From Gracilimonas sp017641085 (GTDB taxonomy: Bacteria; Bacteroidota; Rhodothermia; Balneolales; Balneolaceae): a DNA stretch of 64,000 bases. Shown here piece by piece: positions 25,594 through 34,805 of the stretch. Under the pieces are notes generated by a model. It saw only the letters and a program-made list of their open reading frames with translations, was not told where the DNA came from and did no database searches. Location of the stretch: assembly GCF_046115515.1 (NCBI RefSeq), contig NZ_CP175953.1; one strand, given 5' to 3'. Each line of letters opens with the position of its first letter. The first letter of the stretch is position 1. Position numbers and translations under genes: made by a program.

Positions 25594-26346
25594 CTATGAA
25601 CTGCTTTTTTCTTTGTTGCCAACAGTTTTAGAGCTGTCTTTTTCTTTAGCCGGTTCTTCTTCATCAATGTTGATGGACCCGCTCTTCTCACCCATTTCCA
25701 TCTTGAACTGTTCTACTAAGGACTTGGCGCGCAGTTTCTCAGCATTGGCTTCGATTTCCATGGTTTCAGTATCAATGCTGTCGAGTGCGATTTCCATACG
25801 GGCTTCGTTTTTAGCCGACTGCTCGTTGATTCGGTTAATCATCTCATCGTGAGTAGCATCAATTCCACCTACCTCAAACTGTTCCAGCGTATCCGCAATC
25901 TTGGCTTGCCATTCGGAGCGCTCGCTTGCACGCAATGCTTCTTTGGCTTCCTGGATCTTGCGATCTTTTTCACGCATGAATACTTTTTTCACCTTAATCG
26001 CTTTTTCGTAGGCTTTTTCAGCAAAGGCAAGCTGATCTTTGGTGTGTGCATAATTTTCTTTGGCTTTCTCTAATTGAAGAGCATATCCCTCGGCAATATC
26101 ATCACGATCGGCCTGGATAGCGGACTTCACTTTTGCCGTCAAATCCTGAATCGCTTTTTCATTTCGATTCATTTCTTTTTGGAGCATCAACAGGTTGGCT
26201 TTAACCGTAGCGATATTCTCGTTCATCTGGGGAATTTGGTCATTCAGGTCCCGGATGTTTTGCTCAAGGATGAGCTTTGGGTCTTCCATTGAGCTTATTA
26301 AGCCACCGAACATGGACTTGATTGCGCGGATAAATCGTTGAAACAT
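25594..26346 (-). CDS. pspA: PspA/IM30 (ESCRT-III-like) membrane-stress protein
   Basis: A 250-residue PspA-family protein that binds and remodels stressed inner membrane. The N-terminal amphipathic helix (MFQRFIRAIKSMFGGLISSMEDP) is followed by ILEQNIRDLNDQIP, typical of the family, then a long helical hairpin. A C-terminal extension after MEMGEKSG is acidic and Ser/Lys rich. The classical partners PspB, PspC and PspF are absent; instead two coiled-coil genes follow at once. The start lies 75 bp after the thymidine phosphorylase stop. Confidence 0.92.
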   Translation of the reverse strand: MFQRFIRAIKSMFGGLISSMEDPKLILEQNIRDLNDQIPQMNENIATVKANLLMLQKEMNRNEKAIQDLTAKVKSAIQADRDDIAEGYALQLEKAKENYAHTKDQLAFAEKAYEKAIKVKKVFMREKDRKIQEAKEALRASERSEWQAKIADTLEQFEVGGIDATHDEMINRINEQSAKNEARMEIALDSIDTETMEIEANAEKLRAKSLVEQFKMEMGEKSGSINIDEEEPAKEKDSSKTVGNKEKSSS

Positions 26347-26421
26347 AGTACTTTCCTTTATTTTTTAATGCCCTGTTAAACTACAAACTAAATTAACCGA
26401 TTATTAGTGTATTTCAAGCAG

Positions 26422-27765
26422 TTAAAGCTCAAATGCCCTGCTGCCTTTTTTGTCTATTGTATGACTCACCAAATGCACTGCTTCGGGTTTAGTTTCGGCA
26501 ATAGTAACTGCCCCGAATAATTGCTCGCTTGCAGCGTCTATTGCTGATGGCTTGTTCGTAAGTCCGGTCAAAATTGTTTCACCTTTTGAGATTTTGTCTC
26601 CAACTTTCTTTTGAAGCACAATTCCGGCCTGGGGATCTACGTCATCTTCTTTGGTTTTCCGTCCGGCTCCGAGTTCTACCGAGGCCATTCCAATTTCAAA
26701 GGAATCCATAGCTGAAACGTAGCCTTCCTTTTTCGCTTTTATCTCAAACTCAAATTGGGCTTTGGGGTATTTTTGCGGTGATTTAATCATTTCCACATCC
26801 CCATGCTGTTCTTCAACAATATCCAGCCATTTCCGGAAGGCGGCTCCGTTTTCAATTTGCTCTTTACTGAGCTCAATACCTTCGGAAACATCTCCGGCTT
26901 TACCACCCAGATAAATCATGGTTCCCGCCAGTAAGTGAGTGATTTCCATGATATCATCCGGGCCGTTCCCGTGCATGGCGTCAATACATTCTTCCACTTC
27001 CAGCCAGTTTCCGATTTTATAACCCAGCGGCTGATTCATATTCGTCACATAAGCGATGGTTTCTTTCTCAAATTGGGTGCCAATTCCAACCAGTGCCTCT
27101 CCCAGCTTTATGGCTTCTTCTGTTGTTTTCATAAAAGCGCCGGAGCCTACTTTCACATCTAAAACCAATGCATCTATACCTTCCGCCAGTTTTTTACTCA
27201 TGATGCTTCCGGCAATCAGCGGAATAGATTCTACCGTGGCTGTTACATCACGCAGGGCATACAGGCGCTTATCGGCGGGGGCAATTTCTTTGGTTTGACC
27301 GGCCAGTACCAAATCATGTTTACCAATGATTTCCTTGTAACGCGCGAGGTCCATATCCACCGTAAAGCCGGGAATAGATTCAAGTTTGTCTAAGGTGCCT
27401 CCGGTATGTCCGAGTCCACGCCCGGAAATCATTGGAACCGGCACTCCGGCTGCCGCCACAATGGGTGCTAAAATGAGCGAAAGCTTATCCCCAACTCCGC
27501 CTGTTGAATGCTTGTCCACCTTTTTTCCGGCTACGTGAGACAGGTCAACAATTTCCCCGGAATGCAGCATGGCTTCAGTAAAAGCCGCCGACTCCTCATC
27601 ATTCATCCCGTTTAAAAAAGCCGCCATCAAGAAGGCGCTTATCTGATAATCAGGAATCTCATCAGCGGTATATAAATTAATGAGATGCTGTATCTCCTCT
27701 TTCTCGAGGGTTTTTCCATCCCGTTTTTTGCGAATAAGTGAAACTATATTGTATTTTGAATCCAT
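26422..27765 (-). CDS. thymidine/pyrimidine-nucleoside phosphorylase
   Basis: A 447-residue enzyme that splits thymidine (or uridine) with phosphate into base and (deoxy)ribose 1-phosphate in nucleoside salvage. The family signature KHSTGGVGDK is at 85-94, followed by MISGRGLGHTGGTLDKLESIPGF, with the C-terminal PYNP domain at the end (VGDKISKGETILTG). Length is normal for DeoA/Pdp. The start lies 50 bp from the probable start of the divergent pdxB. Confidence 0.95.
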   Translation of the reverse strand: MDSKYNIVSLIRKKRDGKTLEKEEIQHLINLYTADEIPDYQISAFLMAAFLNGMNDEESAAFTEAMLHSGEIVDLSHVAGKKVDKHSTGGVGDKLSLILAPIVAAAGVPVPMISGRGLGHTGGTLDKLESIPGFTVDMDLARYKEIIGKHDLVLAGQTKEIAPADKRLYALRDVTATVESIPLIAGSIMSKKLAEGIDALVLDVKVGSGAFMKTTEEAIKLGEALVGIGTQFEKETIAYVTNMNQPLGYKIGNWLEVEECIDAMHGNGPDDIMEITHLLAGTMIYLGGKAGDVSEGIELSKEQIENGAAFRKWLDIVEEQHGDVEMIKSPQKYPKAQFEFEIKAKKEGYVSAMDSFEIGMASVELGAGRKTKEDDVDPQAGIVLQKKVGDKISKGETILTGLTNKPSAIDAASEQLFGAVTIAETKPEAVHLVSHTIDKKGSRAFEL

Positions 27766-27815
27766 ATCGAAGTATAGGCTTAATCAAACTTTTTTTCTCA
27801 CTCAATCAGCATTTT

Positions 27816-28928
27816 TTGATACACGTTTCAGCCGACCAAAATCTGTATAAAATCAAAGAGCTTATCCCTCCACAAACAGAGCTCTCCCTGTACAACCCTT
27901 CAGAGGGAATTCCGGATCTTACACAGGCTGACGCCATGCTGTTGAGAACGGTAACTCATTTAACTGAAGAATCTTTCCCGAACCCGCCTGCCACACTGAA
28001 ATTTATCGGCACCGGATCATCCGGAACCGATCACCTTGATAATGAACACCTTGAGGGAAAAGGAATTACCCTTGCCAGCTCCAATGGATGTAATGCCCGG
28101 GCAGTTGCTGAGTATGTAATGACAGCCCTATTGTTGTGGAAAGAGAAAAAGCAACCTAAGGAATCGTTTGGAAAAGTCGGGGTGATAGGTGTTGGCAAAG
28201 CCGGGTCTGCAGTTGTTGACTTACTTTCCGGTTTCGATATTGATTGTGTGCTTTACGACCCGCCCCGGCAGCAAAGAGATCCTGATTTCACTTCTGCTTC
28301 GCTACAAGAGGTTTTGGGTTGTGACATCCTCACCTTTCATGCTCCCCTTAGTAAAAAGGGACCTCATGCTACCTACCACTGGCTGGATGAAGAAAAATTA
28401 GCCGGCAGATCCTTTAAGTTGATTATCAACGCTGCGCGGGGTGGAGTGATTGACGAGCTGGCCCTGATGAAATATTACGTAGAAGGTAAAATCGGGGATT
28501 ACATTCTGGATGTGTGGGAAAGGGAGCCTGACTTTAATACAGAGGTAGCCAAACATGCCTTCATAGCTACGCCGCATATTGCCGGCTATTCTGAACAGGC
28601 AAAAGTAAATGCCACCAAAATGATTTGTGATCAGCTGGCTTCTTTTTTTGAGCTGGGTTCCGGTTCGGCTCACTATGAAATCCCGGAACGGGTTGAAGAC
28701 CTGGCTCATATTCAATACGACCTGACCAAGCTGATCACCCGCCTTAACCCTATCCTGGAATATGATAAAGCATTAAGGGATTTATCCGACCGACCGGATA
28801 AAGGAGTCCTATTCCGCAATTTGAGGAATGAGTGGCCACTTCGGTATGAGTATGCTTCTCTTAAAATTCGTAAAGAGTTACTCAGGGAGTTCAAAGAAAT
28901 TCATATGTTAGGGGTTCACCCCGTTTAA
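27816..28928 (+). CDS. pdxB: 4-phosphoerythronate dehydrogenase
   Basis: A 370-residue NAD-dependent 2-hydroxyacid dehydrogenase acting in the DXP-dependent route to pyridoxal 5'-phosphate. Typical PdxB blocks are GTGSSGTDHLD, SNGCNARAVAEYVM, the Rossmann loop VGVIGVGKAGSAV, DPPR, and the catalytic Arg (NAARGGV), Glu (LDVWEREP) and His (TPHIAGY). I prefer TTG 27816 (reading MIHVSADQN, as in MKILVDEN of E. coli) because the longer frame from GTG 27738 would overlap the start of the divergent phosphorylase gene and adds a non-homologous 26-residue lead. The glycosidase start follows its stop directly. Confidence 0.9.
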   Translation: MIHVSADQNLYKIKELIPPQTELSLYNPSEGIPDLTQADAMLLRTVTHLTEESFPNPPATLKFIGTGSSGTDHLDNEHLEGKGITLASSNGCNARAVAEYVMTALLLWKEKKQPKESFGKVGVIGVGKAGSAVVDLLSGFDIDCVLYDPPRQQRDPDFTSASLQEVLGCDILTFHAPLSKKGPHATYHWLDEEKLAGRSFKLIINAARGGVIDELALMKYYVEGKIGDYILDVWEREPDFNTEVAKHAFIATPHIAGYSEQAKVNATKMICDQLASFFELGSGSAHYEIPERVEDLAHIQYDLTKLITRLNPILEYDKALRDLSDRPDKGVLFRNLRNEWPLRYEYASLKIRKELLREFKEIHMLGVHPV

Positions 28929-30665
28929 ATGACTCCAAATGGTGTTTTTATGCGACCATGTACCAGTAAAACACTTCTTCTTTCTCTTTTATGGATATTC
29001 TACATAGGATTAGGGGGCCTTTCCGGACAGCCTGTACAATATTCGGTTGAAGATTCTGTGATAGCTCGGGTAGGTGATGATTTTTATGGAATTCAATACC
29101 ACTCCAACACCTACAGCTCTCCCATACTTCAGGAAAAGTTATCTGAAATCCCCATTAAAAAAGTCCGTATTTGGGCAAGACCTAATCAGATCCGGCCAAA
29201 TCTGGAAGAGTGGAACTGGTCGGGGCTTGATAATAAGGTCAATGAAGTAATCAATGCTGGCTATGAGCCTATCGTGTGTATTTTCCAGGCTGAAGATTGG
29301 TATACCGGTACCCCGGAAAACCCCTGGTGGAATGACACTTCTGCAGTAAATCAATGGCTTACATTGTCAGAAGAACTGGCAGGCAGGTACGCAGATGAGA
29401 TTGAGTACATCATTTTGTTCGACGAGCTGAACTACCTGCATCAGGACAATCCCTATTACATTTCCTTTTCGAAGGCTGCGGATTTATATATTCAAACAGC
29501 TTCAACGATTAAGGCTGTTGATCCTGACTTAAAAGTTGGAGGACCTTCAGGATTCAACGGGTGGGAAAACGGGCATTGGGGAAATTACGTTTTCAATCAA
29601 ACCGAACACGATACCTTACTCGATTTCATTTCTTCAAATATTTTTCTTTCGTGGGATAAAGATGATTCCGACCAATCTATCATCAATAAAACCATATGGT
29701 ATGAGGAGGCCCCGAAGAAAATCCGGAGTATGCTCAACTCAACCCACTCTCCCACACTAATGCTGGATGCCTATAATGCTTCAGCACTTTGGACTATCGA
29801 TGGAACCAAAGACGGTGAGTTATGGACCGATCCCAGAAATGTGAATACTTTCGGTGGAGTTTACCAGGCACTTGCCCAGCTTCACAGTACTAAAGGTGGT
29901 TTTGATATCACCCTTAAATGGGAAACAATAGGCGGTTACGGCATATTCAATTGGTATCCTGACTTCAACGAACTTCCCACCTATTATAGCTGGGAACTCA
30001 TGGCTAAACGCGGAGCTCTTAAACCCGGATCCGAGCTAATCAAAATTACGACGACTGAAATTCCCCTACAGGACCTGCCGCATCACTCGGGTATGAATGT
30101 GGATGGCTACCGGGTGCAGCCGTTTGCAATCCGGGATTCCGAAAACAACATCAAGGTTATTCTTATCAACAAAACAGACAGCCTGCAAGAAGCAAATATT
30201 ACTCCTCCGGCTGAAATGAACAGCTTTCAGTTGTATCAATTTCATGAATCCCGAACGCAAAATACTCTGGCAGCAGTTGACTCTGGCAGCGTGGATGATA
30301 ATTTACTTCTGGAACTTCCTCCGCTAAGTATCAACATAATCAGTTATTCCGAAAGCAGCCTGCTTACGTCAACAGAAACAGAAAAGTCAGGTTCTGAACC
30401 CGATCAATTTACTCTTTTTCAGAACTACCCGAACCCTTTTAACCCTACTACTTCCATTGCCTTCAGGCTTTCAGAAACAAGTTTTGTAGAACTCTCCGTT
30501 TATAATGCCCGCGGACAGAAAGTGAAGGAATTTTACGGAAACCGGTTGGCTGCCGGTGAACATTCTTTGCTATTTGACGGAAGCGGACTTTCATCCGGTA
30601 TTTACTTTTACCGGCTTACTGTTGACGGTAATACTGAGGTCAGGAAGTTTGCACTGATCAAATAG
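28929..30665 (+). CDS. secreted clan-A-like glycosidase with T9SS sorting domain
   Basis: A 578-residue secreted protein: signal peptide (LLLSLLWIFYIGLGGLSG), a TIM-barrel-like domain from about 40 to 400, a beta-sandwich, and a T9SS sorting domain from NYPNPFNPTT to the final LIK. FDELNYLHQDNP resembles the acid/base strand of clan A glycosidases such as GH39, with Asp in place of the usual Asn. The strand where the nucleophile Glu is expected reads LMLDAYN, without Glu, so hydrolytic activity is doubtful. Family assignment is inference from the barrel pattern. ATG 28929 follows the pdxB stop directly; ATG 28950 is an alternative. Confidence 0.7.
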   Translation: MTPNGVFMRPCTSKTLLLSLLWIFYIGLGGLSGQPVQYSVEDSVIARVGDDFYGIQYHSNTYSSPILQEKLSEIPIKKVRIWARPNQIRPNLEEWNWSGLDNKVNEVINAGYEPIVCIFQAEDWYTGTPENPWWNDTSAVNQWLTLSEELAGRYADEIEYIILFDELNYLHQDNPYYISFSKAADLYIQTASTIKAVDPDLKVGGPSGFNGWENGHWGNYVFNQTEHDTLLDFISSNIFLSWDKDDSDQSIINKTIWYEEAPKKIRSMLNSTHSPTLMLDAYNASALWTIDGTKDGELWTDPRNVNTFGGVYQALAQLHSTKGGFDITLKWETIGGYGIFNWYPDFNELPTYYSWELMAKRGALKPGSELIKITTTEIPLQDLPHHSGMNVDGYRVQPFAIRDSENNIKVILINKTDSLQEANITPPAEMNSFQLYQFHESRTQNTLAAVDSGSVDDNLLLELPPLSINIISYSESSLLTSTETEKSGSEPDQFTLFQNYPNPFNPTTSIAFRLSETSFVELSVYNARGQKVKEFYGNRLAAGEHSLLFDGSGLSSGIYFYRLTVDGNTEVRKFALIK

Positions 30666-30757
30666 CATTCATTTCTATACTTAAACTATCGGTAGTATTT
30701 TTTCTGAAATTGTTGCATAATCGGGCTACTGAATCTCGCTAACCCTAAGTTCGCCGG

Positions 30758-31249
30758 ATGAATAACAAGTTCAACCTCCTTATCACTGCCTGCCTGTTTG
30801 GCCTGTTATTTACGGGATGTAAAACCTGGCATACGCTGGAGTATGAAACCGACAATCAGCCCATACAAATGGGGTCCCATTTATCAACTGTTCCTTTGGA
30901 TACCCTGGGTGTAATCAGTGGATATTATCGCTTCCATTCTGAGGATGCTGTTTATTCTGAAGCAGAAAACATAGCGGTGACTTTAGGGGGTGACGAATAC
31001 GTTGAAGAAAATATCACTACAACTATTTACCGTTCGCTGGATGATAATCCCGATCACTTCATTGCTGATGGTGTTTTCCAGGTTGAAGTGGAACAAGGAA
31101 TGACTTTTTGGGGATTCTTGAGAACGGTAATTGCCGGAGCTATAACGGGTGGGGAATCAACCGGCGGGGAGTTCTCGACACAGACCATTCGTCATTCCGG
31201 GGTTGTCTATAAAATAACACCTAACACCAATCGGGATGAAAACGAATAA
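30758..31249 (+). CDS. lipoprotein of unknown function
   Basis: A 163-residue protein with a lipoprotein signal (lipobox FTGC, Cys21). The body contains ITTTIYRSLDDNPDHF and a short hydrophobic segment near TVIAGAITGG. I do not recognise a family. It overlaps the following lipoprotein gene by 14 bases. Confidence 0.7.
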   Translation: MNNKFNLLITACLFGLLFTGCKTWHTLEYETDNQPIQMGSHLSTVPLDTLGVISGYYRFHSEDAVYSEAENIAVTLGGDEYVEENITTTIYRSLDDNPDHFIADGVFQVEVEQGMTFWGFLRTVIAGAITGGESTGGEFSTQTIRHSGVVYKITPNTNRDENE

Positions 31250-31781
31250 CACCAAACTGTTTTCACTGGCAATTCTTTTCTTTACCGGAGTTCTCACATC
31301 GGGATGCTCGGTGGGTGCAAAAATAGCCGTGAGCACCACGGATGTACAATATCCAGTTTCACAGACCAACAGCTTTTACACCCAACAGAATCAGCTTACA
31401 ACGGAAGATCAGTACGAAGCCTTAAAGGATTTCGGCTTCACCTTTACAAAGTGGGGTGTTTCTTCAATGATTGAGATCAAAAACAGTGAAGATATATCCA
31501 ACCGTCTCAACAAAATCATTGAAAAGCATGATGGGGATGCGATCGTTAATCTTCGTATTTCTGTAAATAACCCTGCCGGGAAAAATGGTCTTTTGTGGTT
31601 TTCCAAAACACTCACTACGACAGCATCTGTTCTCTTTACTTTTCTGGCAATAGCCGATCCCCAGCCGGAATTTACGGCCATAGCTGTAAGTTCCACAGGA
31701 CTCACTTTATTCACTCCCGCCGCGGCTGATATAAAAGTGGAAGGAACCGTAGTTCGAATAACCGATTATACTTCTGATTAA
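31236..31781 (+). CDS. lipoprotein of unknown function
   Basis: A 181-residue protein with lipobox TSGC (Cys24). The central part includes a helix-rich stretch (SMIEIKNSEDISNRLNKIIE, HDGDAIVNLRIS) and later two hydrophobic stretches (ASVLFTFLAIA and FTAIAVSSTGLTLFTPA). Such heavy-metal-binding-like or BON-like small lipoproteins often cannot be named; I assign no function. Its start lies inside the end of the previous gene, so both are probably made together. Confidence 0.7.
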   Translation: MKTNNTKLFSLAILFFTGVLTSGCSVGAKIAVSTTDVQYPVSQTNSFYTQQNQLTTEDQYEALKDFGFTFTKWGVSSMIEIKNSEDISNRLNKIIEKHDGDAIVNLRISVNNPAGKNGLLWFSKTLTTTASVLFTFLAIADPQPEFTAIAVSSTGLTLFTPAAADIKVEGTVVRITDYTSD

Positions 31782-31814
31782 AAATACTTCGGTTATCGGT
31801 CTGAGTTAGGTACT

Positions 31815-32639
31815 TCACTCTCCATGCGAAAGAAGGTCGATATCTATTGCACCTTCTCTGGTGAAAGTGCTATTCCATTCAGGCTGATTCATCAACTTTT
31901 TCAGCTCAACCGATTCTCCATTTACTTCAGCAACAGGATAAACAAGGCGCAGCCCGTGGCTGTAGTCCTCATATTCTTCATCATGAACTGTTGAAAGCGG
32001 CTGAATAGGATCATTCACAGCATAATGCCATCCGTAAATAGCTACTCTCCCACCTTGTTGTGTCAATCGATTTGTAATCACAACGTCCTTCTTATGTCCG
32101 GCAACCAGTCGCCCGTTTTCAACTCCTGCAAGCTGTTCCTCTATCATCTCATTGTGCCGGTGGTAGTAGTCATTGCTTCTCATTTGTTCACCGGGCTTCA
32201 TCGGAATGGGAGTTAGACTAAATTGAGCCTGCGCATACATAGAATCCACCATAACCGCTGTGGGCAGGTACATGTTGGTAGCCCTGGCAATTTCTTGAGC
32301 AGAAGGCATTGAAAGCGGGAACCGTATGAAATCATCATTAGTGCCTATCGACAAATAATCACTGGTCACCCAGATTGTCGCGGTTTCACCACCGGCATTT
32401 CTGAACTGTACAGGAACCAATTTCCGCAGAAATGATGGGATGTTTCCTTCTAAAATCCAGCTTACAGCCTCTTCCTGGCGGGATTGATAATTCAATGAAG
32501 CTGTTTCTTTGAGGAAGTCACTTCCGGTTATAGATTGTGAAATTGAGGGATGAGGCAATTCCAAAACCGGTGTTTGCAACGCATTCTGAGCACTCACAGA
32601 AGTGCTTAGCATCAGCAATAAAATCAAGGTATATTTCAT
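31815..32639 (-). CDS. secreted protein of unknown function
   Basis: A 274-residue exported protein (ATG 32639; ATG 32648 would add three residues). The signal peptide ends at VSAQ. The body has a neat GRVAIYGWHYAVNDPIQPLS stretch and a YEDYSHGLRLVYP motif that looks conserved and could be an active-site loop, but I do not recognise the family. It faces the lipoprotein genes and diverges from the GH3 gene. Confidence 0.7.
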   Translation of the reverse strand: MKYTLILLLMLSTSVSAQNALQTPVLELPHPSISQSITGSDFLKETASLNYQSRQEEAVSWILEGNIPSFLRKLVPVQFRNAGGETATIWVTSDYLSIGTNDDFIRFPLSMPSAQEIARATNMYLPTAVMVDSMYAQAQFSLTPIPMKPGEQMRSNDYYHRHNEMIEEQLAGVENGRLVAGHKKDVVITNRLTQQGGRVAIYGWHYAVNDPIQPLSTVHDEEYEDYSHGLRLVYPVAEVNGESVELKKLMNQPEWNSTFTREGAIDIDLLSHGE

Positions 32640-32732
32640 GGGGTGCATCTTACATGATTAGCTATCAATATACTTCGGCGTTTAAGATTTTTACAAAAAA
32701 AGAACCCGCCCTGTTTTTTAAATCTAATTCAA

Positions 32733-34148
32733 ATGCTTAGGATTGGCAGTTCATTTTCATTCTTACAATCCATTGCCTTGAGACGAATAGCTACTTTAAG
32801 TTTACTCACTTTCTTACTCTCCCTCCCCCTGCTTTCCGAGGCACAGACCCTTCAGGAAAAAATTGGCCAGATGATTATGGTTGGCGTTGAAACCAGCCAG
32901 GAACACCAGGATTCTTTGAAGTATGACATCGAGCACCGAAACCTGGGCGGGGTGTTGTTGTTCGCATATAACCTTCGTTTTCCCAGCCAGATACGCAGCC
33001 AAAATTCGAGATTTCAAGGACTGGCAGACACCCCTTTATTTCTGGCCACAGATCAGGAAGGCGGTATTGTAGCCCGCCTTGATGAGCAAAACGGCTTTGA
33101 GCGAACTTTCTCGGCACATAAACTGGGCACCGAATTTAATTCCGAAGATTCCACACGAAAGCAGGCCGCGCTAATGGCCGGCTGGATGGCGAATACCGGG
33201 TTAAACATGAACCTGGCACCGGTAGTGGATGTAAATGTTGATCCCAACAGCCCGGCTATAGGCGGACTGGATCGCAGTTTTTCGACGGATGAACAGGTTG
33301 TTTATCAACATGCCTCCTGGTTTGTGGATGAGTTTCATAAACAAAATATTACCACCTCACTCAAGCATTTTCCCGGTCATGGAAGCGCTGTATCTGACTC
33401 CCATGAAGGGTTTACCGACATCACCGACACATGGGAAGACCGTGAACTCGACCCTTTCCGTTTTCTTATTGAAGATGGATACAACGATGCCGTTATGACC
33501 GGACATCTATTTAATCAAAATTGGGATGAAGACTACCCGGCCTCCCTCTCTTCCTATGCCGTCACCGACATTCTGAGAGACAGCCTTGGATTTAACGGGG
33601 TTGTGATTTCCGATGAGCTTTTTATGGGCGCCGTTCAGGAAAATTACGGAATGGATGAAGCCATTGTTCAGGTGGTGAATTCTGACACAGACATTCTTTT
33701 GTTCAACACCAATTTGTATCAGGACAAATCCCTTCCGGCCTATATCATCTCACTCATTTCAGAAAAAGTAGAAGCCGGCGTTATTGATGAAGCCACCATC
33801 ACCGCTTCTTATAATCGCATTATGACTCTGAAGGATACCCGCATCCCAACCAGTAACGAAGTGGATTATGAACCGCAGGAGCTTCCCGATCAGGTTGACA
33901 TCGCCAACTACCCGAACCCCTTTAACCCTTCCACTACCATTACGGTGTCTTTAGATCAGTCCAGTCAGGTACAGGTACAAGTCTTTAACTCCATTGGTCA
34001 GCGGGTGCAAACACTTGCCCAAACACAGCTCTCATCAGGTGTGCATAACTTTACTTTTGACGGAAGAAGCCTCAGCTCCGGCATGTACCTCGTAGTGGTG
34101 AGTACTCCGGAAACCCGTCAGGTGCACAAAATGATGCTCATCAAATAA
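32733..34148 (+). CDS. secreted GH3 beta-N-acetylhexosaminidase (NagZ-like) with T9SS sorting domain
   Basis: A 471-residue enzyme: signal peptide ending near SEAQ, a GH3 barrel, and a T9SS sorting domain from NYPNPFNPST. The NagZ hallmark loop KHFPGHG (211-217) leads to D222-S-H224, where His224 is the expected acid/base; Asp294 in SDELFM is the expected nucleophile; TDQEGG binds substrate. NagZ releases GlcNAc from the non-reducing end of muropeptides or glycan chains and is usually cytosolic, so delivery outside the cell by T9SS is notable. A cytosolic paralogue lies at 49654-50715. Confidence 0.92.
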   Translation: MLRIGSSFSFLQSIALRRIATLSLLTFLLSLPLLSEAQTLQEKIGQMIMVGVETSQEHQDSLKYDIEHRNLGGVLLFAYNLRFPSQIRSQNSRFQGLADTPLFLATDQEGGIVARLDEQNGFERTFSAHKLGTEFNSEDSTRKQAALMAGWMANTGLNMNLAPVVDVNVDPNSPAIGGLDRSFSTDEQVVYQHASWFVDEFHKQNITTSLKHFPGHGSAVSDSHEGFTDITDTWEDRELDPFRFLIEDGYNDAVMTGHLFNQNWDEDYPASLSSYAVTDILRDSLGFNGVVISDELFMGAVQENYGMDEAIVQVVNSDTDILLFNTNLYQDKSLPAYIISLISEKVEAGVIDEATITASYNRIMTLKDTRIPTSNEVDYEPQELPDQVDIANYPNPFNPSTTITVSLDQSSQVQVQVFNSIGQRVQTLAQTQLSSGVHNFTFDGRSLSSGMYLVVVSTPETRQVHKMMLIK

Positions 34149-34155
34149 TGAGCAT

Positions 34156-34188
34156 AAAAAAGTCCACCGCTCAAAAGAACGATGGACT
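34156..34188 (-). terminator. Rho-independent terminator after lipoprotein gene
   Basis: On the minus strand AGTCCATCGTTC pairs with GAGCGGTGGACT (two G-U pairs, TTTT loop) and is followed by TTTTTT. It lies between the convergent GH3 and lipoprotein genes. Confidence 0.8.
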
Positions 34189-34213
34189 GTATTATCTGTT
34201 AGATTCGAATAGA

Positions 34214-34630
34214 TCAGTCGAATTCGATTACATCGGCGGTGATGGTAACCTTCGCTTTGGTATAGAGAACTAAGTTAGTTGTTCCGGCATCGTACTGAAT
34301 GTTTACCAAAGCCAGTTTTCTGCCTTCAACCGGAGAGTTTGCTGCTTCAAAGTTAGCCCACAAATCTTCACGGGCATCTTTATAAAGCATTTTTCCATCT
34401 CCTATCGGAATAAGTCCAATCGCGTTAGTTGCCATTCCCCAGGAATAGCTGGCACCCAGGATATATGCTGATTCAGACGTACCTGAAACATTTTTGGCTA
34501 CGATGGAGTAGTTCCCTTCGCTCAGTTCTACCTGAGTATTGTTACTTGCTACGAAAACCCCGGCATTACCACACCCAGCTAATACTAATACAGAAGCAAG
34601 CAGTACAATTATTGTATATGATTTCATCAT
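34214..34630 (-). CDS. small lipoprotein of unknown function
   Basis: A 138-residue lipoprotein (lipobox LAGC, Cys20). The mature part starts GNAGVFVASNNTQVELSEGNY and contains ILGASYSWGMATNAIGLIPIG, which resembles small TRL-like or DUF6567-like lipoproteins; I cannot confirm either. It is followed by its own terminator and is monocistronic. Confidence 0.75.
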   Translation of the reverse strand: MMKSYTIIVLLASVLVLAGCGNAGVFVASNNTQVELSEGNYSIVAKNVSGTSESAYILGASYSWGMATNAIGLIPIGDGKMLYKDAREDLWANFEAANSPVEGRKLALVNIQYDAGTTNLVLYTKAKVTITADVIEFD

Positions 34631-34805
34631 GATGAATTTATGATTTGAGTTCAGTTATGGAGAAAGCTTATGAATTAACGTGCCTTTAAAAAAAAATAAA
34701 TGAGTGGTTAAATCATTTCTTCTCACCTGATTGCCTTAACGAAATATTCACGAAGAAGTTCAGGTAGATTTGGGATACGATGAGTACCCATTGATAACTG
34801 TAAGC

